From assembly GCF_945859705.1 (NCBI RefSeq), contig NC_079134.1:40562576-40626575 (forward strand): 64,000 nt of DNA, in the 5' to 3' direction. Origin of the DNA: Episyrphus balteatus. Taxonomy: Eukaryota; Arthropoda; Insecta; Diptera; Syrphidae. This document shows, one piece after another, positions 10,091-23,569 of this stretch. A program made the position numbers and the translations under genes. Numbering within the stretch: the first letter of the stretch is position 1; each line of letters starts with the position of its first letter. The notes beneath the pieces are model-generated. The model was not told where the DNA came from and searched no databases. It was given only the letters and a program-made list of their open reading frames with translations.

Positions 10091-12475
10091 TTTTTACTTG
10101 CGATATAGGTACAATATGTACATACATATATCAAGTTATGCATTCGTACAAAAAAAAGTTGAGATAACATTTTTTCATGACATTACGATGACAGAGATAC
10201 CAAAAAATGGGTCCCGGAAGTCCGTCTGTCTGTCTGTCTGTAAACGAAGCTACAGCGTAAACGGATGGACTGACTGATGTCAAACTTGGTATGTAGCGTT
10301 ATTTGGCGACTATCCAGAGGGGTTTTTGGAATTTTTTTTTTACCAAAAATAACGGTACTTGTCATAAACGGATTTTAGTAAAATTGAAATATCTTGAAAA
10401 CGGCTCAAACGATTTTGTTAAAAAAATTCAAATGTAAGTTTTAAGAGAAGGTCCATCTTTAAATAAAAAAAATTTATTTTGAAAATCATTATTAACGGTA
10501 CCTGCCATAGAACCGTTTTTTTTTTTTTTAATTCGATTTACTCCAAAACTACTTATTCGATTTCAACGAACTTTTTTGTAAAAAAAACTATTTATATTTT
10601 TTTTAATACACTTCGCGTCACTTGAATAGAAACAACATTTTTTCTTTAGAAAATAGCGATTGGCGCTTTGGTGAGGTAACTTAGTAGATTTTTGGTTTTG
10701 CATTTTCAAAGAGGAACCTTTAACAAACAATGTTGTAAAAACAAAAAACCCAAAACAGAAACCGTTTGGCTTCTAGTTGCGTTTTTTCGCATTACCTCAC
10801 AAAAAACAGTGTTTTTTTTTGCGTCACTTGAATAGAAACAAGCTCTTAAATTAGATAAAAATGATGAAAAATCATGGAAAACGCTAATTATAGTAAAGCA
10901 ATATTAAGCTTTGACATTATTTGCACATTATAACCAATTATGGGCTACGAGCTACCAATAGGCACCACAGAAAATGCATAAATAGCAGCTAACATTGGAA
11001 ATGCACCTGCACTATGCAAAATCGAGAAAGATATTGGAAAATTTGCCAAATTTGGATGAGATAATTTTTAAAATATTGGAAACTAGTGATCAAATCAAAA
11101 AATAAGACAGGTGAGACCCAAGTCACGAGCAGAGAAAAAAATAACTTAAAAACTAGCTGCAATTTTCTTCACTTTGCCGCTAAAATCGGTCAAAAACGTG
11201 GTGATAGTGCGATGGAAACGTGTTGGTGTGTTCCATCCTGGAAGTTATAAAAGGTGCACAACATTAAAAAAGCCTCAAAATGCAAAATAACAACATTTTA
11301 AGTTCTACTAAGATTACAAAAAAGTTAACTATTTCATAGTTGCATTCGAACTGAAAAGTAGTGGGGTAAAGAGTGGTTTTTTAAAGGAAAACATACCAAC
11401 TCAGATGGACCACGTTAATATTAGCCCTATTTCATTGGTTTATAAAAGAATAACCTTAATCGCATCGCAAATACAGGGCACTAAAATGTGTTATAGTAAT
11501 ACGCTTTGTTTTAATGATGTGCAATAGCAAAATTGAAGCTTCACGCTTCAAAAACAGATGCTAACTTTTACAAAGAAATAATGGTAGAAGCTCTTGGCAA
11601 GTTTAGGAACGTGGAAGAACAACCGTCTTAGAGATTGCACAAGGATAGTTCAAGAAAAAACAACGCAATAAAAACAAAACAGATGCATTCCGGATAAAAA
11701 CGAAAGTTTATTTCACTTATTCAATCCTTAAATTGTAGAAAATGTCATTTTCTTAATTTGTAAGAAGCTACTAAACACTTTTATCACTTTCTCCAATTAG
11801 GTCCACGATTGTGTACAGTAGAAGTGCATTTTCAATGTTAAATTCTATTTATGCATTTTCTGTGGTGCAAAAAAAAACACTGTTTTTTGTGAGGTAATGC
11901 GAAAAAACGCAACTAGAAGCCATACGGTTTCTGTTTTGGGTTTTTTGTTTTTACAACATTGTTTGTTAAAAGTTCCTCTTTGAAAATGCAAAACCAAAAA
12001 TCTACTAAGTTACCTCACCAAAGCACCAATCGCTATTTTCTAAAGAAAAAATGTTGTTTCTATTCAAGTGACGCGAAGTGTATAAGCCAAAAATAAAATT
12101 TTGAAAAAAATTATTTTTTGATTTAAAAAAATTTTTTTTTTTTTTTTTGAAAAATCAAATTTTCGAAAACGGTAAATTGAATTTTTTTGGAAATTTCGTT
12201 TTTATATCAGTGATTTTTACAAAATGGCATACCAATTTTCCAAAAAATTATACGATTTTGAAATTTTTTTTTCTAAAAATGCATCTTAATATATCACTCG
12301 AAACTGCATACTTGTTTTGGGGGGCAATTTGATTTCTGAGTTTATTTTATATTTTTTTTAAGAACGATTTTTTTTTATACCTACATTTTCCAAATTTCTA
12401 TATAAAAAGTCTTAAAAATTTAAACAACTTGAACTCTAAGAGCAAGTTCGTGGGACCCAGTCGTGCATTTTATTT
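10091..12475 (-). mobile_element. HINE/mini-me-like family A, copy 1, split by a later insertion
   Basis: Minus-strand copy of family A: 10091-10608 plus 12081-12475. It begins with the shared 3' end (ACTTGCGATATAGGTAC on the plus strand). It carries a short GTCTGTCTG tract and ends with GGGACCCAGTCGTGCATTTT. The middle is a separate element (10609-12080). See family A copy 2 for the family description. Confidence 0.75.
10609..12080. mobile_element. Tc1/mariner-type non-autonomous element with about 214-bp terminal inverted repeats
   Basis: A 1472-bp element bounded by CACTTCGCG...CGCGAAGTG and flanked on both sides by TA. The terminal inverted repeats run 10609-10822 and 11866-12080 and are nearly identical, including a GAGGTAATGCGAAAAAACGC stretch. 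The left repeat carries two direct copies of GTCACTTGAATAGAAACAA (10617 and 10823), the IR/DR layout known in some Tc1-like elements. The outer copy is present on the right but the inner one is not recognisable. A second inner inverted pair is CACCACAGAAAATGCATAAA (about 10961) with its complement near 11866. No transposase frame is recognised. Other family A copies show the uninterrupted site AATATAAGCC, which confirms the TA duplication. Confidence 0.8.
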
Positions 12476-13865
12476 AACTTGCAATCATTTTTTTATATAC
12501 ATATTTAATATTTTTAACTTGAAAAACGTAATGTGAACAAAAAAATTAATTTGGCTTTCAAAATTTCGAAAAGTGACAAACTTTTCTCTTAATCTGGCAT
12601 ATTCCACTTCCGATGGTCCAAATTTATAACAAATTTATTTCTGTGCTCGTTTACTCCTCGGTTTGTTTTGTTTAATAGTTTTTTTTTACATGTATGAGCT
12701 TAATTGTTGGCTTCAACAACTGCATGTCAGTGGCCGAAGTATAACAATCACATTGCAATCTACACCTTTTTAAAAAGTTATTCATACACTCGCATAAGGT
12801 TGTCTATATATAAAACAAAACAAATAAAAAAAATTGCAAACTTTTTCACCACCACTGCGCTGCTAACAATTCGTTTGTCCTAAATATTATTTTTTTTTTT
12901 TACAAAAATACAACAAAAAAAAAGTTTTGCGTAGCTATACTTGTCTTCGTTACATCGATGATGGCCTGGTTACAACGAAACGTGACCTATATTTCGCTAT
13001 TGTTTACACAAAAGACATGAATAGCGCTGAGAGTAAAACTGTGCACTTCAATTCTATTTGGCTCACCATAATTGTTTCATTGTCGTTAAGTATTATTCCT
13101 TTTCGAAATGAGGAATAAATTACGTGTTGCGCTTTTACTATAGAAGTAGAATGAGTACCTAAGGTATATTTCCGTGCTTAGACTTCTTTTTGTCCTTGTA
13201 ACTTTGTTATTTTCATTAAAGAATTTATTACATTCTTCATTCATAATGTATACTGACGGATGTCATCGCTTATTCTGATAATTTGATGTTTTTAGAACTA
13301 GTTACATGGTGTAATTTTAATTGTACGTCATTAAAGTTGAAGGATGAAAACGAATAACATACGGTTATGTTAACAAACAAATTTCTTTTTGCCTTTGCAA
13401 AGTTACATTATTTGATATTCCTCTTGGAGACTTGAGGTTGTTACTCATAATAAGGCGAGGCGTTCCACAAAACTACATAGTTTAGTTATGTTGAAAAAAT
13501 TTACCTTTTTATTAGTCTTGTTCCTAGTATCTACTATTCAAATTAATAGGGTGTTGAACAAAAGTATTTTCCTGAGCATTTTATTTTTTTTTTAATTAAT
13601 TTTATCCTTATTTCTTAGAACTTCTTTTGTGAGTTTTATGTCGTTGAAGAATGAAGATCACATTAATCAGCAAATCGCCTTTGAACAAAATCATACATAT
13701 CAAAAAGGATTCCGTGGGCTAATTTCAAATTTGTGATCTAGCACAGTTCTTGAGACAGTTCAATATACATATTTCAAAAAACGTTTTTTTTTTTTGTAAC
13801 TTTGACGTGGTATCACATTACCGCAATCTGAAAACTGAGTATTTAGTTTTCTCATGCGATCTATA

Positions 13866-14884
13866 GACCAGGGTCGATAATTTTTGAAACCAAAAATATC
13901 ATAGTAGAATGAAACCAATTGGAAAAGGAGGTGAATATGATGAAAATTAAAGGAAAAATAATTTACGGGCGAGCCGAGTGCGGGAAGTGGGTGGGTTGAG
14001 TTTTTAATGGTAAAAAATGGTATATCTCAATTTCCAAGTAAACAAAGTGAAAAAAAAAAATAATGAAAATTATTTTTATTTTTAAGCGGAGTGATTGAAT
14101 ATAATTCAATTAAAAAGTTAATAACTTTTTATTATTAAAAAACGTAAGATTAATCAATGTTACATGAAATCTTACGTTTTTTGAGTAATTAAAGTGTAAA
14201 TTTGAAAAAATAGGCCAAAATTGTAAACAATGATAAAAAATTTTTTTCGAATTCAAGCTTTTTTCATTTTTTGAATTTTACTAGAACATGTTCTATAGTA
14301 TACTAATGTACAATTTTTTTTACACCATCAGAAAATAGACATTTTAACGAACGAAATGCCCACCGACTTTTTGAAAAAAGCTGATATTTTGACACGTGAA
14401 TTTTCGATTGAAAATTAGGGTGTTTTTTTGGTATTAAGTCAAAATAAGGTGAAAAAATTAATATTTTAAATCAAATAAATTACAGTGTATTTGGGACATA
14501 ATAAGGTAAGTTTTCACCAAATTTCGTAGAAAAATTTTTGTTTTTGAAAAAGATAAAAATAAAAAACCAAAAACTCGGTTTTTTGAATTTTTCACATAAA
14601 TTTTGAGGTTATGTGAAAAAATTGTTGATACAAAAGTTGTAGATCTTTTTATTACCTACAACTTTGCCATACAACTTTTTTCTATAGGATTTGTAGTTTT
14701 GCCGGGAATCGAGATATACCATTTTTTACCACTAAAAACTCAACCCACCCACTTCCCGAACTCGGCTCGCCCGTAATTTATTTTTCCTTTCATTCTTATC
14801 ATATTCCCCTCCTTTTCCAATGGGTTTCATCCTACTATGATTTTTTTGTACTTTTTAATGTTTTTGAAGGCATCGGCACTGGTC
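13866..14884. mobile_element. Inverted-repeat DNA element, about 1.0 kb
   Basis: Two long inverted arms: 13899-14037 and 14701-14840. They include TCATAGTAGAATGAAACC, GGGCGAGCCGAGTGCGGGAA and GTGGGTGGGTTGAGTTTT on the left, with complements on the right. The outermost possible termini are GACCAG (13866) and CTGGTC (14884). Inside, 14137-14181 forms a tight hairpin (AAAAACGTAAGATT with its complement). No coding frame or clear target duplication was found, so the superfamily is unknown. Confidence 0.65.
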
Positions 14885-15605
14885 AACTAGGTTCAGGCAC
14901 TTTTCATCAATTTTTCTACAGTTTAAGCTTACTTGCAGAGGAAAATGCTGACAAGAAAGAATCGAATACCAACCAAAGGATGATTCATTTGCCTCTTAAT
15001 TTTTTAAGCTTTTTTCACGTAGGTCATTTCATAATTTTATTAAAGTTTTCTCGCTATTCAGTTTTTTTTTTTTTCTTTAAAAAAATTCTTACAACGTTGT
15101 GTGATATTTCTATTTTTTCGGTTTTAGATGTGCACTTGAATTTTAATTTTAATATTTGTTTGGAACTAAGGCACTTGGAATGTCCAGTTTTCCCGCCCAA
15201 TGATCAATATAAGTTTGAACTCAAACTTACTTTAAAGTGAGTGAAACTATTCAAAAAACGGACTTACTTTTGGAAAAAATACAAAAAAAGCATTTATATT
15301 TACCGTGACAATAGGTTCCCATCAACCTCTTTTCAATTTATAGTTAGAGGAAAAGCCCTTCTTTGAAACTGCTTTTACAAAAAGGTTTTAATAGAGCTAT
15401 ATTAAGATTAAAAAAAAAACTGTTCTTTGTCGTTTACAATGTGTACCTATTCTATTTACCGGCCTATGAACATTACATATTTGACAGACTTATGGCCAGT
15501 TTCAAAAAGCCCTTTTAAATATTTATCAAGCTTTTACTTCTTAAAATGACAATGCATTTATTTGTAAAAAAACTTTTAAATCATATGTCTTATGGAAAAA
15601 TATTT

Positions 15606-16488
15606 TCTACAGCTTGTCCCGGGTTTTTATTTACGAAACCCGGAACTTATAAGTGTCCCATATTTTGTAATTTTTCCCGTGATTGTCCCGTATTTGGACA
15701 TTCTCTGATTTTTGTCTTCAATATTTTAAATACTTTGTACGGAAAACAAGAAAACAGTGGCTGGAAATTAAAATTTTTCTAATTTTTCGGATAAAGCATT
15801 AAGCCTAGTACGCTGCTGAAGCAAAACGAAAATTTTTCTAAGTCTCCAAAGTTAAAAAACATTTGCTGCAAGAAAAATTGCCTGCACAAATAAATGGGAG
15901 TGACAAACGATTGCAAAATCTCCATAATTATATTCTACTAAAGGTAAGAATTTCGTTACCTAAGCTGCGTATTGTGCAACGAAAAGCAAAATTTTGTGCT
16001 GGTTTTGTATGAAAATTTTCGTTTCACCTCTAGACTAGGCTTGGTTTTTTTTTTAATGTTCGTCAATTATTTAGTTCCAGCTTCTGTTTGTCAGGTTGCT
16101 ACACCAGGTAAAGTGTTTTCGAATAAAGAACAACATATGGAAGAGTCAAGAACCCAGATATGTTTCAAAACTTTTAAGGAAATGTTAAAAGTTGTGTTAA
16201 AGATCATACAATTTCAAAATCATTTAAAAAAAAATTAAAATGTTAAAAAACCAGCTCTCCCGATTTTGATTAAAAAAAACATGGGTGAAAAAAAAAGTAA
16301 AACCATTTTACTTGATTTATAATTTCGTAAACGACTTAAATGATTGCAACAAAAACGCTCCTTGATATCAAACTCATTTAACTCATTTAAAAAAATTTAA
16401 TTTTTTTTTGAAAAATCAATATTTTCAAAACGATCCAACGAATTTTTTATCTGTCCCGGGATTCGCTTCCAGAAATATGGTCATCGTA
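15606..16488 (+). mobile_element. hAT-type element C, copy 1 (decayed left end)
   Basis: Shares AGCTTGTCCCGGGTTTTTAT, GTGATTGTCCCGTATTTG, GAACAACATATGGAA, AAGAACCCAG and the right terminus ATATGGTCATCGTA with the better-preserved copy at 26970-27634. The left terminus and target duplication are not recognisable. It carries several GTCCCG words near both ends. Confidence 0.6.
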
Positions 16489-16893
16489 CTTATAATACAT
16501 ATCTATAAACAAACATTAACAAAACTTTAAGCTAGGTTTAATCCTTATTTAAGTGAGTTTCAATTCAAGTAAAAATGCTGCAAGGATTTATTGCAAAAAA
16601 AAAATGTTTTTAATTTGTGGTTTTTTTGTACTTTTAATACATACATACCTACTACAAAACTCTACAAGGTATTTTTAATAAATGTTTCCAAAAATAAATT
16701 CTAATTTTTTAATATACCAATATTTAGTTCATTTGAGAGTGGGATAAAATGCTCTCAAATACTGCATAAACTGTAGAAATTTAATAACAGAACGCTTAAA
16801 ATGTCTTCTACATTTTATTTTAATTTCTGTTGAACCTAAGTCAGTTTTTTCTTAGCCAAAAAAAATAAAATAAAAACAATTATGCATTTGAAG

Positions 16894-18207
16894 TAGAGCC
16901 TACGATTTTGTTCGTGTATTTAATTACACGTGTACCCGATACACGTGTACACGTGTATCTAAAAAACGTTTACACGTGTATCTTATTTACACGTGTATTT
17001 ATTAAATACACGTGTATTTATATTTACACGTGTAAATACGAAACAAAATGATTTTTTTGCTTTTTGGGGGTAAAATAAAAGTTTTTAAAACTAAACAACT
17101 GAAGATTATTGTGCAAATAAATAGTTCGAATTGGAAAAATAGTATTTGAACTTTTTGAAGACCTTATAAATAATTTATTAAAAAATTAAAAATAATGATG
17201 TGCCTTTTCATTAAAAAAAAACTAATAAATTTTTCCAAGATATATTTGCATATTGCCTACTGTGTCTTTCTCAGAAGAAAGTGTACCAACTGTTACATGT
17301 TTTTTTTTTTTTTTTTTGTTAATCACCGTTTATTTGAAGATCATATGGTTTACTAAGTTCATAGTGAAAGTGTAAAAGGTGTTTTATAAATAAAGCGACA
17401 AATTCAATCAAAATAAATTTTAAAATAAAACTAAAATATGAAGCCAAGGAGTTGGGTATGGCAATATGCCCACCGAGAAGGGACAAATGCCTACTGTGAC
17501 TTATGTAGTTCACAACAAAACAACCGTTTTTCTTGTCCCGGTGGAACAACCGGAGCCCTTGGACGGCATTTAAAGGGACTCCATGGAGTCAATTTAATTA
17601 TTTTATATGTTTTGTTGCTTGGTAATCTAATCTAATCTGCTTTATTTTTTTACTTTTTAGTCGTATAATATTTGAAAGAAGATGATAATTTGCTTGGGTG
17701 GTATGAGCTCCCAAAGCCCCTCTCTTGCAATTTACCTACAAAAGCTTTTGCGATATTTAGAATGGGATAAAATAGATTTGGGGTGTTTCAACCCCCTAAT
17801 GCCCCTCCCCTGAGTTCGGACCCCAAAATATTGCGTTGCAATCCAAACTTCATATGTGTACAAAGTTCAGTTCGATACGATAATGGGAATCGGGTCAAAA
17901 TTTTTTTCCAAGATTTATATGGCTAGGGTTGAATAAGAATTTCCAATTAAATTTTCCGTGTAATTTCAATGTGTAAATCTAGCCAATAACCGCAAAAACC
18001 TGAACAATATCCTTTTCATTCAATATAATACATATTTTAGGAAATCGCCACCAAATCTACCTGTTCGAACGCTATTTACACGTGTAAATATAAATACACG
18101 TGTAAATATAAATACACGTGTATTTACAAATACACGTGCTTCGGCACGAATTATTTAAATACACGTGTAGCACGTGTACCTTAATACACGTGCAATAGTA
18201 GGCTCTA
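16894..18207. mobile_element. hAT element with ACACGTGTA arrays and a BED zinc-finger remnant
   Basis: A 1314-bp element with terminal inverted repeats TAGAGCCTAC...GTAGGCTCTA, flanked by a perfect 8-bp target duplication ATTTGAAG (16886-16893 and 18208-18215), diagnostic of the hAT type. Just inside each end is an array of about seven ACACGTGTA palindromes (16925-17040 and 18068-18195). The interior keeps a BED zinc-finger fragment (17438-17590) but no recognisable catalytic transposase, so the copy is non-autonomous. It sits in cdc14 intron 1. Confidence 0.88.
17438..17635 (+). pseudogene. BED-type zinc-finger fragment of a hAT transposase
   Basis: The frame begins MKPRSWVWQYAHREG, then AYCDLCSSQQNNRFSCPGG and TTGALGRHLKGLHG. 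An aromatic Trp-Val-Trp start, a C-x2-C pair (YCDLC) and an H-x4-H pair (HLKGLH) fit a BED finger, the DNA-binding domain often found at the N-terminus of hAT transposases. After residue 50 the frame becomes hydrophobic filler and stops, and no RNase-H-like catalytic domain follows. It may have been the first exon of the ancestral transposase. Because it lies between two arrays of ACACGTGTA, those palindromes are natural candidates for its former binding sites (inference). Confidence 0.65.
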
Positions 18208-21200
18208 ATTTGAAGCCTTCTGATTTATAGACGAAATCGCTAAAAATGTACAAGATTAAACCTTATATTACAACTAAAGATTGACTACTTTGTAATATTT
18301 TGTAACTGCTAAAAGTTTTTTAAATATAAATCTGAGCCTACACCTATTTAAACACCTTCCTAATATCAACACAAACTACTGTCCATAATCCAACTATATT
18401 TACACAATGTCCAATTTACATCTTTACACATTTTGACATCAAAGTTAAACTTTGTTTCTATAAAAAAATAACAACAGCGGATTATAATCCAGAATGGTCA
18501 ATATTCTCTGACAGGTTTTTTTTTCTTTTTGTATAATGACCAGAATATTGAATAATATATAAAAAAACAAATTAATATTCCGCCCAACAACACTCCATAC
18601 ACGAATAAATTATTATTATACTCTTATACCACCTTCATCAGTTTGGCATATTAATAAATACAGAAAAAAAAAACAACTTGTCAAAATTAAACTTTTCATT
18701 AATGTTCATTTGAAATGATGAGCTTTTAGTTAATTAAATATAAAAAAATCTCAAAAACGAAAAACAAGTACGAGTAAATATCAAACACACAAAAGTTACA
18801 TTTGTGTCATTTTAAATTGACATCATCACCATCACCTAACCAACATGTAATTACAGTAATCTTGTAACTTGTCTACCTTTGCACATTACTTCAACACCGC
18901 CAAACCAAACCAAAACTATCCATCTCAGTTTTGTGTTGTGTAGTGGATTAAAAGATTCGAAATACTAAGGAAATAAATGGGCTCCCAGATTCATGAAAAC
19001 TATCACACCAACCAGCTCATGGGGCACGATTTATTTTTGAACAAATGTATATGACTCCGGGTTTACATGCTCATTTTCTATTCAAAGTAGAGCAAATTGG
19101 GTATTGTGAACTTCCAAATGTAAACCTGTCAATAATCCTACGTTTACAAACATCAGTCATTTGTTTGCAATTTGTGTCAAGTTTGATGACTGTTTACACT
19201 TGAATTGTCTGAAATATCTGACAATCTTTATAGGAGCCTTATAGACGTTCCTAATTCTAAAACTATGTTAATCCGCTGCTGTAATTAAGACAGACTGCAG
19301 GCAATGCACAATTTAATCAAGAAAATGTTAAATCCATTGACTTAACTTATACACTTGGCTGAGCTAAGGTCTCTCTCTTTCATGACAAAGTTATTTAAAT
19401 TTAGTACTTCAGAACCTGCAAGAACACAAGTCAATGCTTGGGATTCCAAAAGGAACAACTGTTATAATGATGATTGTGGGTGTTACAGAAGCAAACATTT
19501 TCATTCCAATTCATGTGCAAGCTTACCGCAAACAGAAAAAAAAACACCATTGGCAACACTCATACATTTTTATTAACTCCCTCGATGCTCTCACGTGCAA
19601 TTGTAATAATCATTTTCATGTTTATTTATGTAGTATAGTTAACTTTCTAGGTTTTATTATAACCGCATATAGCGGGTATAAAGTAATATAAAGTCCCCAG
19701 CAAAAAAAGTTCGTGTACCGGAAGACAAAAGCTATAGGATTTTTTTTTCTTTCTTTCTTTATTATTATTGTTATTATTATTTTGTTTTTTTTTTTTTTTA
19801 GTTTAAGAGTAAGTAGTTGGTCGCGATGCATGCCAAAGTTTTATTGCAAAATGTCAAATGATAAAAATAAAAAATGCAAAAAAAAATGCATAATGAGGTC
19901 ACGAAGGTATTTGTTGTGTGTCTTGGCAAAAAAAGAGAATGCTAGCCATTACCTATATAATACCACCAATAATAATATTGCCACATCTCGTTTATAATAA
20001 TTTTCCATCTACCAGCTTCGACATAATAATAATTGAACAAATTAATTGATGCGGTTTTGTAATATTATGGTCAATATTGATTAAAAAAAAAATAAGTTAA
20101 TTAGCCTCTTGGCAATATATTGTGTAGGATAAGCATTTTTGAACAAAAGCATTTCTCACTTAGTGATATTACTATTACTTTTACATAATTAAATTTTATA
20201 AAAGGATTATGTCTCTTTTATTAAATTAAAAGAAAATGAAAACATATAAACGCCTTGAGAAAAACCTTCACCACCAAAAAAGAGGGCTGAGATTAAAAAA
20301 TTACTAAAGTGCAAGGTGTCTTGCAAGGAAATGCCGGTCACAATTACTTAAGGCTAAAATAGAAAAAAAAAATTATTTAAAAAAATCTTCAACTATCTTA
20401 AGTGCTTAAATATCTCAACCTCAGGGATGAAATTATATCTTTCTAAAGATACATAGTGTAAAACGAACATTCAGTGTTTGAAGACACGTTTACTTTTATT
20501 TTAGTGCTTCTTATAAAATATTCATTATACATTCTTTCGCATAATTTATTCATCATCTTTCTTTTAATTTTAACGAAAGCGTGCTTTATGCTTGCTATAA
20601 GGGTGAAGAACTGGTTTCGTGTTAAAAAATGCTTGAGGTTTTTAATACAATTAAATGGAGGAGTAGTGCAAAAAAATGGCATTACATAGACAAACACAGC
20701 TTAAAGGGGTAGACGGATTTTTTTGAAATTTCATTCATTTATTTTATTCTTGCGTAATCTTCAAAGTTGTTTTATTTTTGTTTTGAAGTTGGACTTTCCC
20801 GGGCATATACAAATATTAAATTTGTTCATATATTTGATCGAAAACGGCCAAAAATTTTTTGAATTAAGTCTGTGTATTCAATTTACTATACCAAATCCGT
20901 ATTTTTGTTTGTATTCAAAATAGTTTTTAATTATTTTAAATACTTACCCCCTTATTTATAAACTTTGTATAACTTTATACAACTATTTAAATTTGGAAAA
21001 TGTGATCAAAAATCTTGTTTATTGTTGTCTTACAGCTGTCAAACTTATAAAAAAGAGTAGATTGTCTACCGCGAATAATGTGATTATTATTTTTATTAAA
21101 TAAAGCATATTTCCAACATTTTGAAAAAAAGTTATGTAGTGTATAAGTAGACAAAAATCTAATAAAAAGACTAAAGTAGAACCAAAAGTAAGAAAAAAAA

Positions 21201-23514
21201 AAAAAAAAAAAACTAGTGTGCTTTTGACACCTTATCCATTGAACCTTGAAATCTCGCGTTATTTGGAAATTGTCTTGAGAACTTTTAGCCCACATACAAT
21301 ATTTAAAAAAGGTTTACCTACCATTTAATTTTTCAGAAAAAAACCTTATAGACAAAACTAAAATTGGTTTTTGAAATGTAAATTTTCCACCTTTTTGGAA
21401 CACTTTGAAGAGAAAAAAACTAAAAAAGTGTTCAAAAAAAGTATGCCATGGAAATTTCGAAAAACTTTTAGAGTGTTACCTGGGAAAATACTATTGTTTA
21501 ACGAATGAATTGTGATTTTTGGATTTTAGATGATCCAGCTACAAGTAACAAGAATCAAGAGCACCGTAATTCCTTTTTCCGAGAAACTTCCGAATAATTG
21601 CTGGTATTGCCGTATTTTTTATTCTTCATATTTTAATCTTCGTGAAAATTTTATATGCATAATAATAGTCTTCGAATGTCATAAACTTATGAAAACACGA
21701 CTTCTTTAATACGGATTACCTTAGCCCACCCTTAAGGGGAGGTATTAAAAAAATGCATAACTTTGATTTCATAAGTATGTATAATTGGTGTGAATTATTT
21801 ACAACAGTCAATTTTTCTTAGCGAAATAAGAGAAAATCTAAAGGGTCACTACGGCGTATGAGTAACTTTTGATGTTGAAAAACAAAATTGTTCTATTCTT
21901 GAGTCACTAATCAGGTGAATTGATTTTTCTTGACTATTCTTTGATCTTTTAAATATTTTATAAGGTCATTTAAAGTTTTCTATATGGAATATAACACTTA
22001 TAAAGTTCCAGGTTTTGATTTGTTTCTTAAAACTGCCGTCGTTTTACTTGAATTTGAAATTATCGCTTAATCACTCCGAAAAATAGTTAAATTGAAGTGT
22101 CTTTCCTTGAATTGTAAGGTTTAAAGGGTTGGGGTAGTTGGTTATAGTTGAAAATAATGAACAAAAAACCTTTAGGGCTATTTAAAATGATTTATTAGGA
22201 ATAAATCATTTCTTTGATAACTATCGCTCCCAGGAACTTTTGTGTACTAACATAAATAACGGCAGCAACACCAACTTCAAAAACAGCTTCTTCAATTTCA
22301 ATAAAAATAAAAAAAAAAATGTTAACTTTTTTTAAACAAAATTTGTCTTTTGATGGAAATAATTTTTGTTACTAAGGTATCTCAGATAGATTTTTTTATC
22401 TTTTCACGAAAAAGTGTAGTTCATTCTCACGTTCCGCCTGAGTCTGTTAGGAGTGTGGTGTAGATAAAGAAGGAGAGAAAACGCCGAGTCCAACTTGTCT
22501 TTCCCACCAAAGGTGGGATTGAATCCCAAGACAGCCCAATACTTTTTTCTTTGCGTATAAATATGTATTTTTTTAATTTGCTTATAACGCTATCACGTAA
22601 AATTATCGTGCGTTAACAGACTCTACAGACAACCAATTTTTTGTACTTCAAAGTTCTATGACAAATTCAAATTAGTTTATGCGCGTTCAATTTTTGTTTA
22701 TGAAATAATGTCTTTGGGTGTATGATCTTATCATGAAAATCAATTTGTTGAGTTGATAGAAAGTCGGGAGTAGCCACCATTTTGCAAAAGAGGTTTGCTG
22801 GTGTTGCTTTTATTTCAAAGCTCCATTTCTACCCATTTACCAAAAACGATCAAGGAAACTTATTAACAATAAAATTTTTCAATGATTTTCTCAATATTGT
22901 AATTTTAAAGTGCATTTTAAATGCAAAATGCTAATGGTCTCTCACCCAAACTCTCTTCAACATTTTTTTAAAATTTAGTATTTCTTTATGTACCTACTTC
23001 CAAATCAAAAATTAAAAAAAAAAATATTTTTTTCAAACAAAATCAATAATATATCTAAATTTTTGACATTTGACGGATGTTAAATATTTTTCTTTTTATT
23101 TATATTTTTTAATTTAAATACCTACAATTGTCTAATTGTACAATGAAATACAAATTATTTTCTTCAATTTATCTTTCTCATTAACCATGGAAAAATTTGT
23201 CATAAATTCATCAAGTTACAACAAAAATAAAATCAATATAAATTACTCTCAAATGCAAAACAGTGACATCACCTTTTTTGAGAAAACAAATAAAAAAACG
23301 AAAAATAATTCAATAACAAACATACCAAATGCCATTTTATCTAAATAACTTCATACCCTCATTATAATGGGCTCGTCTACTTTTTAAAAAAGATACACAA
23401 AACACAATAAACAAATCATCCGCTTGTTTGCGCTCAAAATCGCGATACAATTAAAATTTGGTAAACAAAATAATCAAACAAAAAAAAAAAATAAACATTA
23501 AGGTATATACTTAC

Positions 23515-23569
23515 TTCGTTGGATTTCCGAAGCTGATGCCAACAAATCGCTGTTATCGTCGTCTATCAT
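23515..23569 (-). CDS. cdc14: CDC14 phosphatase, exon 1 (start codon)
   Basis: First coding exon, 55 nt. The ATG is at 23569-23567 in the context GACAATGA, with A at -3, a good fly initiation context. It encodes MIDDDNSDLLASASEIQR and one base of codon 19, which with exon 2 gives Asn and continues RLYFVAF. Donor GAA|GTAAGT (23515/23514). The acidic N-terminus leading into E-I-x-R-LYFV matches how CDC14 proteins begin. No upstream in-frame ATG is seen before the T-rich tract at 23610. An AG at 23602-23601 after a T-rich tract could be an acceptor, so the exon may have a non-coding upstream partner. Confidence 0.82.

Larger units (their letters stand above)
8957..23514. other. cdc14 intron 1 (about 14.6 kb), rich in transposon remnants
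   Basis: Donor GTAAGT (23514-23509) and acceptor TTTCAG (8957), minus strand. It contains the repeats listed separately between 9030 and 18215. The stretches 12480-13865, 14890-15600 and 16500-16885 are AT-rich with nothing recognised. The same holds for 18220-23500; within it 18830-18960 is less AT-skewed and could be regulatory, but I see no specific motif. Confidence 0.75.

Noticed and set aside
16924..18195. CRISPR-like array of regularly spaced palindromes
   Set aside because: Eukaryotic context; the repeats are 9-bp palindromes with variable spacing inside a hAT element with terminal repeats and an 8-bp duplication.
22480..22560. tRNA-like box B (GGATTCAATCCC, minus strand) as a SINE
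   Set aside because: No convincing box A, no second copy, and the word is part of a simple CCCACC/GGTGGG hairpin.
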